The notes beneath the pieces are model-generated. The model had not been told where the DNA came from, searched no databases, and worked only from the letters and a program-made list of their open reading frames with translations. Made by a program: the position numbers and the translations under genes. Positions 42,976 to 50,732 of a stretch of DNA of 64,000 nucleotides are shown here, piece after piece. Position 1 is the first letter of the stretch. Each line of letters opens with the position of its first letter. Source of the DNA: an uncultured Phascolarctobacterium sp. (GTDB lineage: Bacteria > Bacillota > Negativicutes > Acidaminococcales > Acidaminococcaceae); NCBI RefSeq assembly GCF_934190775.1, contig NZ_CAKPTG010000002.1, positions 138,423 to 202,422 on the forward strand, in the 5' to 3' direction.

Positions 42976-43019
42976 GGTGCGTCTGGGAGAAATCGAACCT
43001 TCGCACACGGTTCCGGAGA
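42976..43019 (-). repeat. tRNA-Arg(CCG) 3'-half copy B (attachment-site remnant)
   Basis: 44 nt, 40 of 44 identical to the intact tRNA 3' half and again ending at the anticodon loop. It is more diverged than copy A, so it is probably older. Confidence 0.8.
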
Positions 43020-43097
43020 AATAGCATGATTGTATTGTACGATATTAAAAGTTATAAACTACTTGTCTTTAGTTGTTGGATATAGTATAATAAACAT

Positions 43098-43185
43098 AGA
43101 AAAAGTGCTACCGATAGACGGTTGCCTTTTAAATCATGTAGTTAAAAAATAACCGCAAGTTTGCATACTGGGCGGTTATTTTTTT
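43098..43185 (+). ncRNA. Antitoxin-like small RNA, copy B (antisense to the toxin 3' end)
   Basis: Promoter TTGTCT (43063-43068), 17-bp spacer, TATAAT (43086-43091). The transcript of about 88 nt ends in AAAAATAACCGC / GCGGTTATTTTT. This hairpin is also the terminator of the convergent peptide gene on the minus strand, so both RNAs overlap over about 41 bp, including the last codons of the peptide. Confidence 0.72.
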
Positions 43186-43265
43186 GCGTTTTTACCGAGT
43201 TCATAGCCGAATTTGACACAAGCCAAACCGAAGCCTAATAAAGCGAGGACTTCAAGAATATTCAT
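43176..43265 (-). CDS. 29-residue hydrophobic peptide, probable type I toxin
   Basis: ATG at 43265, stop inside the shared terminator. Starts MNILEVLALLGFGLACVKFG and ends YELGKNAKK: one hydrophobic helix and a basic tail, as in holin-like type I toxins of Firmicutes. GAGGGTGG stands 7 nt upstream, and a 5' leader of about 105 nt holds stems (CTACC/GGTAG; CTCCTCGGAGG). Confidence 0.75.
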   Translation of the reverse strand: MNILEVLALLGFGLACVKFGYELGKNAKK

Positions 43266-43377
43266 CGGCGCCACCCTCTTTCTTGTAGATTTCCATAAGG
43301 ACATGGATTCTTGCAATAGGAGAGCCGCAAAGCCCTCCGAGGAGAGCAACCGCCTACCGCTGAGGTAGCACTAATTA

Positions 43378-43406
43378 ATTTTAACATATGTTTGGGTAAA
43401 AGTGAA
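43378..43406 (-). promoter_or_regulatory. Candidate promoter of the toxin mRNA
   Basis: On the minus strand TTCACT (43401-43406), 17-bp spacer, TAAAAT (43378-43383). The predicted 5' end of this mRNA resembles that of the small RNAs (AGTGCTACC...GGTTGC). Confidence 0.5.
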
Positions 43407-43444
43407 AACACAGGAATATAAAACCAGTCGATAATATTCGTGCA

Positions 43445-43476
43445 TAAAAAATCCCTTCCCAAACAAATGGAAAGGG
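43445..43476 (-). terminator. Terminator of tRNA-Arg(CCG)
   Basis: On the minus strand CCCTTTCC / GGGAAGGG stem followed by T6. Confidence 0.8.
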
Positions 43477-43489
43477 TACTTTTCTTTTT

Positions 43490-43564
43490 TGGTGCGCCTG
43501 AGAGGAATCGAACCTCCGCACACGGTTCCGGAGACCATTGCTCTATCCACTGAGCTACAGGCGC
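43490..43564 (-). tRNA. tRNA-Arg (anticodon CCG)
   Basis: 75-nt cloverleaf: acceptor GCGCCTG/CAGGCGC, anticodon loop CTCCGGA, T-loop TTCGATT, CCA encoded. Its 3' half is repeated twice to the left (copies A and B). Confidence 0.96.
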
Positions 43565-43579
43565 AAAAACTACAATGGA

Positions 43580-43608
43580 ATTATACCACAGATGTGAAAC
43601 TTATGCAA
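43580..43608 (-). promoter_or_regulatory. Promoter of tRNA-Arg(CCG)
   Basis: On the minus strand TTGCAT (43603-43608), 17-bp spacer, TATAAT (43580-43585). Confidence 0.8.
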
Positions 43609-43624
43609 AGAAAAGCCATCTTTT

Positions 43625-43653
43625 TTGTCTTGCACGCTCTTATATGTTACAAT
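43625..43653 (+). promoter_or_regulatory. Promoter of the AI-2E family gene
   Basis: TTGTCT at 43625-43630, 17-bp spacer, TACAAT at 43648-43653. Confidence 0.65.
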
Positions 43654-43714
43654 AATATTATTAATTTAATAAGCATGTATTACCTTGGACATGCGCTTGG
43701 AATAGAGGTTGCTT

Positions 43715-44842
43715 ATGAAAGAAAGAAATCCGTATTGTCTGTTGGCCTTTGCGATAGTGCTGATTTGGGCGCTGTGGAATTACAGCGTTAGCTTACGGTT
43801 GCTGGCAGGTTTATATGATATTCTGCTGCCGTTTGTTATTGGCGGTTGTATGGCTTTTATCGTCAACGTGCTGATGAACAAGCTGGAACAATATTGGCGC
43901 AGGATTTTTAAGCAGAGCGTGGTATCGCGTTTCGAGCGCCCCGTGTGCCTGCTTTTGAGCCTTGCGATTATCATTGGCTTTTTGGCCTTCTTTGTGCTGA
44001 CGATTGTGCCTGAGCTGCATGCCAGCATGAAAATGCTCGTCAAGATGCTGCCGCCGGCGTTGGCTAAGCTGAATATTTATCTGCAGCAGAAGGCGCAAGA
44101 GCTTTCCTTCTCCGCAGACGAGCTGGCTGTAGTACAGGCGCAGGCTAAGGAAGTTTATCAGACGCTGCTTAATTATCTGCAGAACAACAAACGTCTTTTG
44201 CTGGAGCAGACGTTTTTGGCAACGGCATCACTTCTGGAGGTACTCGCAAGTTGTGTTGTCGGGTTTGTCGTAGCAATTTATTGCCTGTTGGAAAAGCATC
44301 GCCTGGTGCGCAACTTTAAATGCGTAATTTTTGCCTTCTGCTCGAAGGAACGTGCCGCTTATATCCTGCATGTTTTACAGACGGCAGAGCAGATTTTCCG
44401 CGGCTTTGTAGGTGGACAGCTGGTAGTGGCGCTGCTTTTGGGCGTGATGTATTTCGTGGGTATGAAGCTTTGCGGCTTCCCATATGCGATGGTAATTTCA
44501 CTGCTGGTAGCGGTGCTGAGCCTGATACCGATTCTGGGTACCTTAATCAGTGCTCTTATCGGCTGTTTTTTAATACTGGTGGCTGCGCCGGAGAAAATCT
44601 GGTATTTCATCATATTATACATTGTGCTGCAGCGCATTGAGGCTGATTTGCTTTATCCTAAGATTGTGGGCAAGGCTGTCGGTCTTTCGGAGCTGTGGGT
44701 GCTGGCGGCGGTGACGATTGGCGCGAGCCTTGGCGGTGTTGCCGGTATGATTGTCTGCGTACCGCTGTTTTCCGTGCTTTATGCTTTGCTGGCTGAAAAG
44801 GTTAAGCGTTTGCTGGCAGAGAAAAATTTACCTAATTTATAA
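43715..44842 (+). CDS. AI-2E family (PerM/UPF0118) transporter
   Basis: 375 residues from ATG 43715 (GAGGTTG upstream). About eight membrane segments with an extracellular loop, and the family motif LSLIPILGTLI with IGCFLIL near 290, followed by the conserved LLYPKIVGKAVGL. Members move AI-2 or ions/protons; the substrate is not fixed. Confidence 0.88.
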   Translation: MKERNPYCLLAFAIVLIWALWNYSVSLRLLAGLYDILLPFVIGGCMAFIVNVLMNKLEQYWRRIFKQSVVSRFERPVCLLLSLAIIIGFLAFFVLTIVPELHASMKMLVKMLPPALAKLNIYLQQKAQELSFSADELAVVQAQAKEVYQTLLNYLQNNKRLLLEQTFLATASLLEVLASCVVGFVVAIYCLLEKHRLVRNFKCVIFAFCSKERAAYILHVLQTAEQIFRGFVGGQLVVALLLGVMYFVGMKLCGFPYAMVISLLVAVLSLIPILGTLISALIGCFLILVAAPEKIWYFIILYIVLQRIEADLLYPKIVGKAVGLSELWVLAAVTIGASLGGVAGMIVCVPLFSVLYALLAEKVKRLLAEKNLPNL

Positions 44843-44937
44843 GATTTGTTAGGCACTTGGCGCTAAAAGTGCTATAATAATAAATTGATTGTAAGCCTGT
44901 TATCTGCAGGCAGCCTTGAAGATGAAAAGGGGATTTT

Positions 44938-45363
44938 ATGATTACAATACGAGATAAGGTGCGTTTTGTTGAAACTGATATGATGGGTGTTGTGCATCAT
45001 GCCAACTATCTGCGCTGGTTTGAAATGGGACGTGTAGCATATCTGCGTGCCTGCGGTATTTCCCTGGGCGAGCTGATGGCTGACGGCGTTATTTTCCCGA
45101 TTACCGAGGTGCGCGCCAAGTATAAAAATTCCTGTACCTTTGATGATGATTTTGAAGTACAGGTAAAAATGAGTGCCTTTAATAAAGCAAAAATGGAATT
45201 TGATTATACTGTTATCCGTCTGCGCGACGGCGCTGTAGCGGTGGAAGGACATACGCGCAATGTGTTTACCGATAATGAAGGCCACATTGTTCGTCTGAAG
45301 CCTGAATGGTATGATAAAATTCAGAAGGTATATGCAGCGGATAAGGCTGCGGAGGAGATGTGA
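44938..45363 (+). CDS. Acyl-CoA thioesterase (YbgC/FcbC hot-dog family)
   Basis: 141 residues with FVETDMMGVVHHANYLRWFE at 10-29: catalytic Asp and the HHANY motif of the 4-hydroxybenzoyl-CoA thioesterase type. Single hot-dog domain. TATAAT at 44873-44878 is the probable -10. Followed 4 bp later by the CofE-like gene, so the two are probably co-transcribed. Confidence 0.9.
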   Translation: MITIRDKVRFVETDMMGVVHHANYLRWFEMGRVAYLRACGISLGELMADGVIFPITEVRAKYKNSCTFDDDFEVQVKMSAFNKAKMEFDYTVIRLRDGAVAVEGHTRNVFTDNEGHIVRLKPEWYDKIQKVYAADKAAEEM

Positions 45364-45367
45364 GAGT

Positions 45368-46012
45368 ATGGAAAAGTATAAGATTGTTCCTGTGCCGACA
45401 AGAATTTTGACTCATCACGATGATATCTGTGATGCTATTCTGGAATATGCCAAGGATAAAATCGGCCCTAACGATGTTGTCTGCACTGCCGAAAGCGTAG
45501 TAGCAATTACCCAGGGCAGAGCAATGCGTTGCGAGGAGTTCCATCCTGGACCGCTGGCCAAGGTGCTGTCGCATCTGTTCCCTGCTAAGGGCAGTATCAG
45601 CAGCTGGTACAGCATGCAGTCTTTGATTGACGCAGAGGGCGGTGCGCGCGTTCTGTGGGCAGTAATTTGCGGCTTTGCTGCTAAATGCGTAGGCGTAAGC
45701 GGTACTTTCTACCGTATGGCAGGCAAGCAGGCACGCCTGATTGACGACGTTACCGGCACGATGCCTCCGTATGACAAGCATATTGTTTATGGTCCGGCAG
45801 AACCGGAAAAGGTTGCCGAAGCTATTACCAAGGCTTGCGGCTGTTATGGCGCTGCTATTGCCGACGTTAACGATTTAAAGCGTTCTGCTGTGCTTGGCTG
45901 GTCCAAGGGCGTTGATCCTGATAAGGTTGCGGAAATCCTCATTGATAATCCCTTTGGCAACGGCAGTGAAAAAACACCAATCTGCATTATCAAGGATTAT
46001 CATAAGGCGTAA
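45368..46012 (+). CDS. Coenzyme F420-0:L-glutamate ligase-like (CofE family) protein
   Basis: 214 residues from ATG 45368 (GGAGATG upstream). Resembles the CofE fold: VPTRILTHHDDI, GPNDVVCTAESVVAITQGR, DVTGTMPPYDKHIVYGP and GAAIADVNDL. No F420-synthesis gene lies nearby, and Negativicutes are not known to make F420, so the true acceptor is probably something else. Confidence 0.82.
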   Translation: MEKYKIVPVPTRILTHHDDICDAILEYAKDKIGPNDVVCTAESVVAITQGRAMRCEEFHPGPLAKVLSHLFPAKGSISSWYSMQSLIDAEGGARVLWAVICGFAAKCVGVSGTFYRMAGKQARLIDDVTGTMPPYDKHIVYGPAEPEKVAEAITKACGCYGAAIADVNDLKRSAVLGWSKGVDPDKVAEILIDNPFGNGSEKTPICIIKDYHKA

Positions 46013-46024
46013 GGAGGAAGCAAG

Positions 46025-46552
46025 ATGCTGATGACGATTGTGGGAGTCCTTGTAGGACTGTTTATTTTGGGCGTTATAATTGTAGGTGTATATATTTCTA
46101 TGCAGGGTGATGCTGTAATGCGTCTGCTGTTAAAGCAACGCACTAAGGCTGTTTTAGACAAGGTATATGCCGACAGAATTGATTTTTCCCTGGAAGTACC
46201 TTTTGATAACGTAGGTAAGCAGGAAGGTACGATTCTGGATGCTTATATGCGTATTTATCTGCCGCAGGAGCAGTATGGTGATGTGTTGCTGCGTGGCAAG
46301 GTTAACCGTGAGGGCTATCTGCGCGAGGATGATTATTTTGAAGCAATGCTGGTTCCCGCAGGTACCGGCGAAAAATTTGTCCTGCGCTTTGAATCTTATG
46401 CCAAAAACGGCAAGAGCTTAGAGGAAGCAATGGAAAATATTCCTGATGTTGATGTTGCTTTGTTTGCTGATTGCCGCGGTCGCCGTGAGCTCTATACCGT
46501 AAAGGAATACTTTACTCTAACTGCGGATGAAATGCGTGCTTTGGTAAAATAA
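46025..46552 (+). CDS. Membrane-anchored protein of unknown function
   Basis: 175 residues. One N-terminal membrane segment (MTIVGVLVGLFILGVIIVGV), then a soluble domain of about 145 residues rich in charged residues (YMRIYLPQEQYGDVLLRGKV; RFESYAKNGKSLEEAM). I do not recognise a family. Starts 12 bp after the CofE-like gene with AGGAGG, the last gene of that small operon. Confidence 0.8.
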   Translation: MLMTIVGVLVGLFILGVIIVGVYISMQGDAVMRLLLKQRTKAVLDKVYADRIDFSLEVPFDNVGKQEGTILDAYMRIYLPQEQYGDVLLRGKVNREGYLREDDYFEAMLVPAGTGEKFVLRFESYAKNGKSLEEAMENIPDVDVALFADCRGRRELYTVKEYFTLTADEMRALVK

Positions 46553-46602
46553 GCTGACGCTTTTATGCACTGCCTTTAAAATTATATAAATGATACTTTA
46601 TG

Positions 46603-46642
46603 ATGGATGTTTCTTTGCTATAGGAGAGGCATCCATTTTTCT
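46603..46642 (+). terminator. Terminator of the thioesterase-CofE operon
   Basis: ATGGATG / CATCCAT stem around a 20-nt loop with T5 and further T-rich sequence. Confidence 0.72.
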
Positions 46643-46662
46643 TTGCCTTGGAAGTGCTGAAG

Positions 46663-46741
46663 ATAATCTGCAAAAAAAATTCAAAAAAATGCAGATTATT
46701 GCTCAAAAATGATTGATTTTGCGTGAAAATGGTTATATAAT
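46663..46741 (+). promoter_or_regulatory. fru operon promoter with upstream inverted repeat
   Basis: TTGATT at 46713-46718, 17-bp spacer, TATAAT at 46736-46741. Just upstream a perfect ten-base inverted repeat ATAATCTGCA / TGCAGATTAT (46663-46672 and 46690-46699) encloses 17 A-rich bases; a candidate operator for FruR. Confidence 0.7.
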
Positions 46742-46763
46742 ATCTGCAAGAGGAGAGATGCTC

Positions 46764-47516
46764 ATGCTAACACAAGAAAGATTTGAAGAAATTGTCCGCA
46801 TTGTCACGCGTGACGGTGCGGCGACAGTACCGGAGCTGGCAAGGCTTCTGGAAACCTCTGAGTCCACTATCCGCCGTGATTTGGTGCAGTTGGACAGCTT
46901 GGGCAAGGTACGCAAGGTGCATGGCGGTGCGACTGCCTTGCGCGAGGCGGAGCCTGTGCAGGAGCGCAATATGCAGGAAAAATACAGTCGTAACATTGAA
47001 GATAAGCGTACAATTGCTGCGTATGCGGCAACGCTGGTGCGTCCCAACGATTTTATTTTTCTTGATGCAGGCTCGACAACCGAGCAGCTGGCAACTTATC
47101 TGACGGAAAAGGATGCTGTTTATGTAACGAACGGTATTACGCTGGCACAGAAGCTGGCGCAGCGCGGCCTGAAGACATTGCTGCTTGCAGGACGCGTAAA
47201 GGCAACAACTGATGCGGTAATCGGTACGGAAGCGGTTGCTTCCCTGCAGCCTTACCATTTCAGCAAGGGCTTTTTCGGAACCAACGGCATTACGGTGGAA
47301 GAGGGCTTCACTACTCCTGATATAGAGGAGGCCATGAATAAGCGCGTGGCGATGGAGCATTGCCATAAATGCTATGTGCTTGCAGATGCCAGCAAGTTTG
47401 AAGCACTGTCGAACGTGTCCTTCGGCCCGTTGTCCAATGGCGTGATTATTACAGCTGCGCAGGAGGGCTTGAACGTTAAGCCTTATAAGCAGCATACGGA
47501 GGTGATTGTGCTTTGA
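46764..47516 (+). CDS. fruR: DeoR-family transcriptional regulator of fructose use
   Basis: 250 residues from ATG 46764 (AGGAG 8 nt upstream; ATG 46758 is too close). N-terminal helix-turn-helix ATVPELARLLETSESTIRRDL and KVHGGA linker, then a DeoR sensor domain with DAGSTTEQLA and GTNGITVEEGFTTPD. Expected to bind fructose-1-phosphate and control the operon it starts. Overlaps fruK by 4 bp. Confidence 0.92.
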   Translation: MLTQERFEEIVRIVTRDGAATVPELARLLETSESTIRRDLVQLDSLGKVRKVHGGATALREAEPVQERNMQEKYSRNIEDKRTIAAYAATLVRPNDFIFLDAGSTTEQLATYLTEKDAVYVTNGITLAQKLAQRGLKTLLLAGRVKATTDAVIGTEAVASLQPYHFSKGFFGTNGITVEEGFTTPDIEEAMNKRVAMEHCHKCYVLADASKFEALSNVSFGPLSNGVIITAAQEGLNVKPYKQHTEVIVL

Positions 47517-48430
47517 TTTATACTGTAACCTTTAACCCTTCCTTGGATTATGTGGTAAAGGTTGATGATTTTGCAGTAGGCGAGATTAACCGCACCCAAG
47601 TAGAAAATATATATCCGGGTGGTAAGGGAATCAATGTTTCGCTGGTACTGCAAAATTTGGGGCTGCAATCGGTAGCTTTGGGCTTTACAGCCGGCTTCAG
47701 CGGTGCAGAGATAGAACGCCTGCTGCAGGAGGCAGGCTGCCGCTGCGATTTTATTCAGGCTGGTCAAGGCTACTCGCGCATTAATACGAAGATTATTTCG
47801 GACTCGGAAACGGCGCTGAACGGTCAGGGGCCGCAACTGAGCAAGGAAGAGCTGCAAAAGCTTTTCACCAAGCTGCAGGGACTGACGCAGGATGATATTT
47901 TGGTGCTGGCAGGAAGCATACCAGCTTCGCTGCCGGATGATATTTATGAGCAGATTCTGGAGCTGCTGCAGCCTGCTTGCACACGGGTTGTGGTTGATGC
48001 TACCGGCGATTTGCTGCTCAAGGTGCTGAAATATAAGCCGTTTTTAATCAAACCAAACCATGAGGAATTAGGAGAGTTCTTTGGCCTGGGACCGTTGCTG
48101 AATGAGGAGGATATTCTTGCTGCTGCGCTGAAGCTGCAGCAGCAGGGAGCATGTAATGTGCTGGTTTCGCGTGGAGCGGACGGTGCTGTACTGTTGGACG
48201 AAAATGGCAGGCAGCATATGATGGCTTCACCGCAGGGTAAGCTAGTAAACTCTGTTGGTGCCGGTGACAGTATGGTGGCAGGTTTTTTGGCAGGCTATCT
48301 CAAAACGCAGGATTATGAGGAAGCGCTGCGCCTGGGCGTAGCTGCAGGCAGCGCAAGCGCGTTTAATGATTGGCTGGCAACACGTAAGGATATTGATGAA
48401 ATTATTTTACAGGGCGTGACTAATAAATAA
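47513..48430 (+). CDS. fruK: 1-phosphofructokinase
   Basis: 305 residues, PfkB family. TTG start at 47513 with GGAGG 9 nt upstream, inside the fruR stop. Signatures: IYTVTFNPSLDYVV, YPGGKGINVSLVL near 39, and SVGAGDSMVAGFLAGY (anion hole, catalytic Asp). Phosphorylates fructose-1-phosphate to the 1,6-bisphosphate. Confidence 0.95.
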   Translation: MIYTVTFNPSLDYVVKVDDFAVGEINRTQVENIYPGGKGINVSLVLQNLGLQSVALGFTAGFSGAEIERLLQEAGCRCDFIQAGQGYSRINTKIISDSETALNGQGPQLSKEELQKLFTKLQGLTQDDILVLAGSIPASLPDDIYEQILELLQPACTRVVVDATGDLLLKVLKYKPFLIKPNHEELGEFFGLGPLLNEEDILAAALKLQQQGACNVLVSRGADGAVLLDENGRQHMMASPQGKLVNSVGAGDSMVAGFLAGYLKTQDYEEALRLGVAAGSASAFNDWLATRKDIDEIILQGVTNK

Positions 48431-48452
48431 AAAAGAAGGGGCAAAAAATAAG

Positions 48453-50357
48453 ATGAAAATAGTTGATTTGCTGAAGTTAGAAAGCATTGACCTAAAAGCG
48501 CAGCCTAAGGATAAGGCAGCAGCGCTGGAGCATTTGATTACGCTTATGGAGAGCGGCGGTAATCTGCTTGATAAGGATGAATACAGAGCCTGCGTGCTGC
48601 GTCGTGAGGAGGAGGGCAGCACAGGTATCGGTGAAGGCATTGCTATTCCGCATGCCAAGACGAGTGCGGTAAAGGCACCGGGACTGGCAGCTATGCTGGT
48701 AAAGGACGGTGTTGACTTCGACAGTCTGGACGGAGAGCCTGCGAAGCTGTTCTTCCTGATTGCTGCACCTGATACGAAGGATAATGTGCATCTTGATGTG
48801 CTGAGCCATCTGAGCATGCTGCTGATGAATGATGACTTTCGCAGTGAGCTGCTGAATGCCGGCAGCGCTAAGGACTTTTTGGCAGTTATCGATAAATACG
48901 AAAACGAAAAGTTTGAGGACGAGGAAGAAGAGGCACCGGCAGCAGAGCCTGCTAAGCAGCGCAAGGTGCTGGCTGTTACTGCCTGCCCGACAGGTATTGC
49001 ACATACCTATATGGCAGCAGAGGCTTTGCAGGAGATGGCCGGTAAGCTGGGCGTTGCTATGAAGGTTGAAACCAATGGCAGCGGCGGCGTAAAAAATAAA
49101 CTGACGGCAGCAGATATTGAAGAAGCCGAAGGCATTATTGTGGCTGCTGACAAGAATGTGCCTGTAGAGCGCTTTGCAGGCAAGCCTGTTATCTTCGTTA
49201 AGGTAGCTGACGGTATCAACAAGCCGAAGGAGCTTATCGAGGAGATTCTGAGCGGTAAGGTTCCTGCTTACGCAGGCAAGGGTGGCAGCGAAACGACCAG
49301 TAACGTGGCAGATGCTGAGGAAAGTCTGGGGAGACAAATTTATAAGCATCTGATGAATGGCGTTTCTCACATGCTGCCGTTTGTAATCGGCGGTGGTATT
49401 CTTATCGCGCTAGCTTTCCTGTTCGATATGGAATTTGCCGGTACAGCTAAGTTTGGCAGCGGTACGCCGCTGGCAGCCTTCTTCAAGAACATCGGCGGTC
49501 TGGCGTTCAGCATGATGATGCCGATTCTGGCAGGCTATATCGCTATGAGTATCGGCGAGCGTCCGGCACTGATGCTGGGTATCGTAGGCGGCTTTTTGGC
49601 AGCCTCCGGCGGCAGCGGCTTCTTCGGCGCGCTGTTTGCAGGCTTCATCGGCGGTTATCTGATTCTGGCACTGCGCAAGGTATTCAGTGTACTGCCTGAC
49701 AGCCTGGAAGGCCTGAAGCCGATTCTGCTGTATCCTGTTATCGGCCTGCTGCTTATGGGCATTTTGATGACCTACGTTATCAACCCGCCGACTGCAGCCT
49801 TCAACCAATGGCTGGCAGGTGCGCTGGCAAGCATGAGCACAACCAGTAAGGTACTGATGGGTTTTGTGCTGGGTGCTATGATGTCCATCGACTTCGGCGG
49901 TCCTTTGAACAAGGCGGCCTATGTATTCGGTACTGCTTCTCTGGCTGCAGCTGACGGCAGCGCCGTAAGCAGCGAGATTATGGCTTCCGTTATGATTGGC
50001 GGTATGGTGCCGCCACTGGCGATTGCACTGTGCACCATGCTGTTTAAGAGTAAATTTACTTCTAAGGAGCGTCAGTCTGGTGTGACTAACTTTATTATGG
50101 GCCTGTCCTTCATTACTGAGGGTGCAATTCCTTTCGCAGCAAGTGACCCGCTGCGTGTAATTCCGACCTGCGCTTTGGGCAGCGGTGTAGCCGGTGCTTT
50201 GTCCATGGCCTTTGGCTGCAGCGTTCCGGCACCGCATGGCGGCGTGTTTGTTTTCGGCGTAGTGCAGAACTGGCCGATGTATTTTGCAGCTCTGGCAGCA
50301 GGAAGTGTGCTGGCAGCTGTGCTTATGGGGTTTGTTAAACAGAACGTGAACGAATAA
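48453..50357 (+). CDS. fruA: Fructose-specific PTS enzyme IIABC
   Basis: 634 residues in three domains: EIIA (1-150, phospho-His67 in GIAIPHAKT), EIIB (about 170-265, Cys178 in VTACPTGIAHTYMAAE), and EIIC (about 285-625, eight or so membrane segments, GERPALMLG and DFGGPLNKAAY). Takes up fructose as fructose-1-phosphate. Full length, standard order. Confidence 0.96.
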   Translation: MKIVDLLKLESIDLKAQPKDKAAALEHLITLMESGGNLLDKDEYRACVLRREEEGSTGIGEGIAIPHAKTSAVKAPGLAAMLVKDGVDFDSLDGEPAKLFFLIAAPDTKDNVHLDVLSHLSMLLMNDDFRSELLNAGSAKDFLAVIDKYENEKFEDEEEEAPAAEPAKQRKVLAVTACPTGIAHTYMAAEALQEMAGKLGVAMKVETNGSGGVKNKLTAADIEEAEGIIVAADKNVPVERFAGKPVIFVKVADGINKPKELIEEILSGKVPAYAGKGGSETTSNVADAEESLGRQIYKHLMNGVSHMLPFVIGGGILIALAFLFDMEFAGTAKFGSGTPLAAFFKNIGGLAFSMMMPILAGYIAMSIGERPALMLGIVGGFLAASGGSGFFGALFAGFIGGYLILALRKVFSVLPDSLEGLKPILLYPVIGLLLMGILMTYVINPPTAAFNQWLAGALASMSTTSKVLMGFVLGAMMSIDFGGPLNKAAYVFGTASLAAADGSAVSSEIMASVMIGGMVPPLAIALCTMLFKSKFTSKERQSGVTNFIMGLSFITEGAIPFAASDPLRVIPTCALGSGVAGALSMAFGCSVPAPHGGVFVFGVVQNWPMYFAALAAGSVLAAVLMGFVKQNVNE

Positions 50358-50438
50358 CAGATAGAGAAAAAGATAAAAAACAGGATTTTAAGAATTTAGC
50401 GGTAGATTATTTTCATTAGCGAAACGGAGGAAATAAAA

Positions 50439-50696
50439 ATGCAACAATTTACTTATGTTATTACTGACGAAGCAGGTATCCATGCACGTCCGGCAGGACT
50501 GCTCGTTAAAGAGGCTGCTAAATTTGCCAGCAGTACCACTATTGCTAAGGGTGCTAAAAAAGGCGATTTGAAGCGTATCTTCGGTGTTATGGCCTTGGGC
50601 GTAAAAAAGGGTGAAGAGATTACCGTTACCTGCGAGGGTGCTGATGAGGACGCAGCAGCAGCAGCTTTGGAGGCTTTCTTCAAAGCTAACCTGTAA
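50439..50696 (+). CDS. ptsH: Phosphocarrier protein HPr lacking the Ser46 site
   Basis: 85 residues. The active His15 is in DEAGIHARPAGLLV. At position 46, where Gram-positive HPr has the regulatory serine (LKSIMGVMSLG), this one has arginine (DLKRIFGVMALG). It can relay phosphate from EI to FruA but cannot be a target of HPr kinase at that site. GGAGG before the ATG. Confidence 0.95.
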   Translation: MQQFTYVITDEAGIHARPAGLLVKEAAKFASSTTIAKGAKKGDLKRIFGVMALGVKKGEEITVTCEGADEDAAAAALEAFFKANL

Positions 50697-50732
50697 TTTC
50701 GCAGTAAGAGTGATTTTTCGCGAGGTGATAAG

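Noticed and set aside
42754..43019. Two further tRNA-Arg genes
   Set aside because: Only 3' halves up to the anticodon loop exist; they cannot fold into tRNAs.
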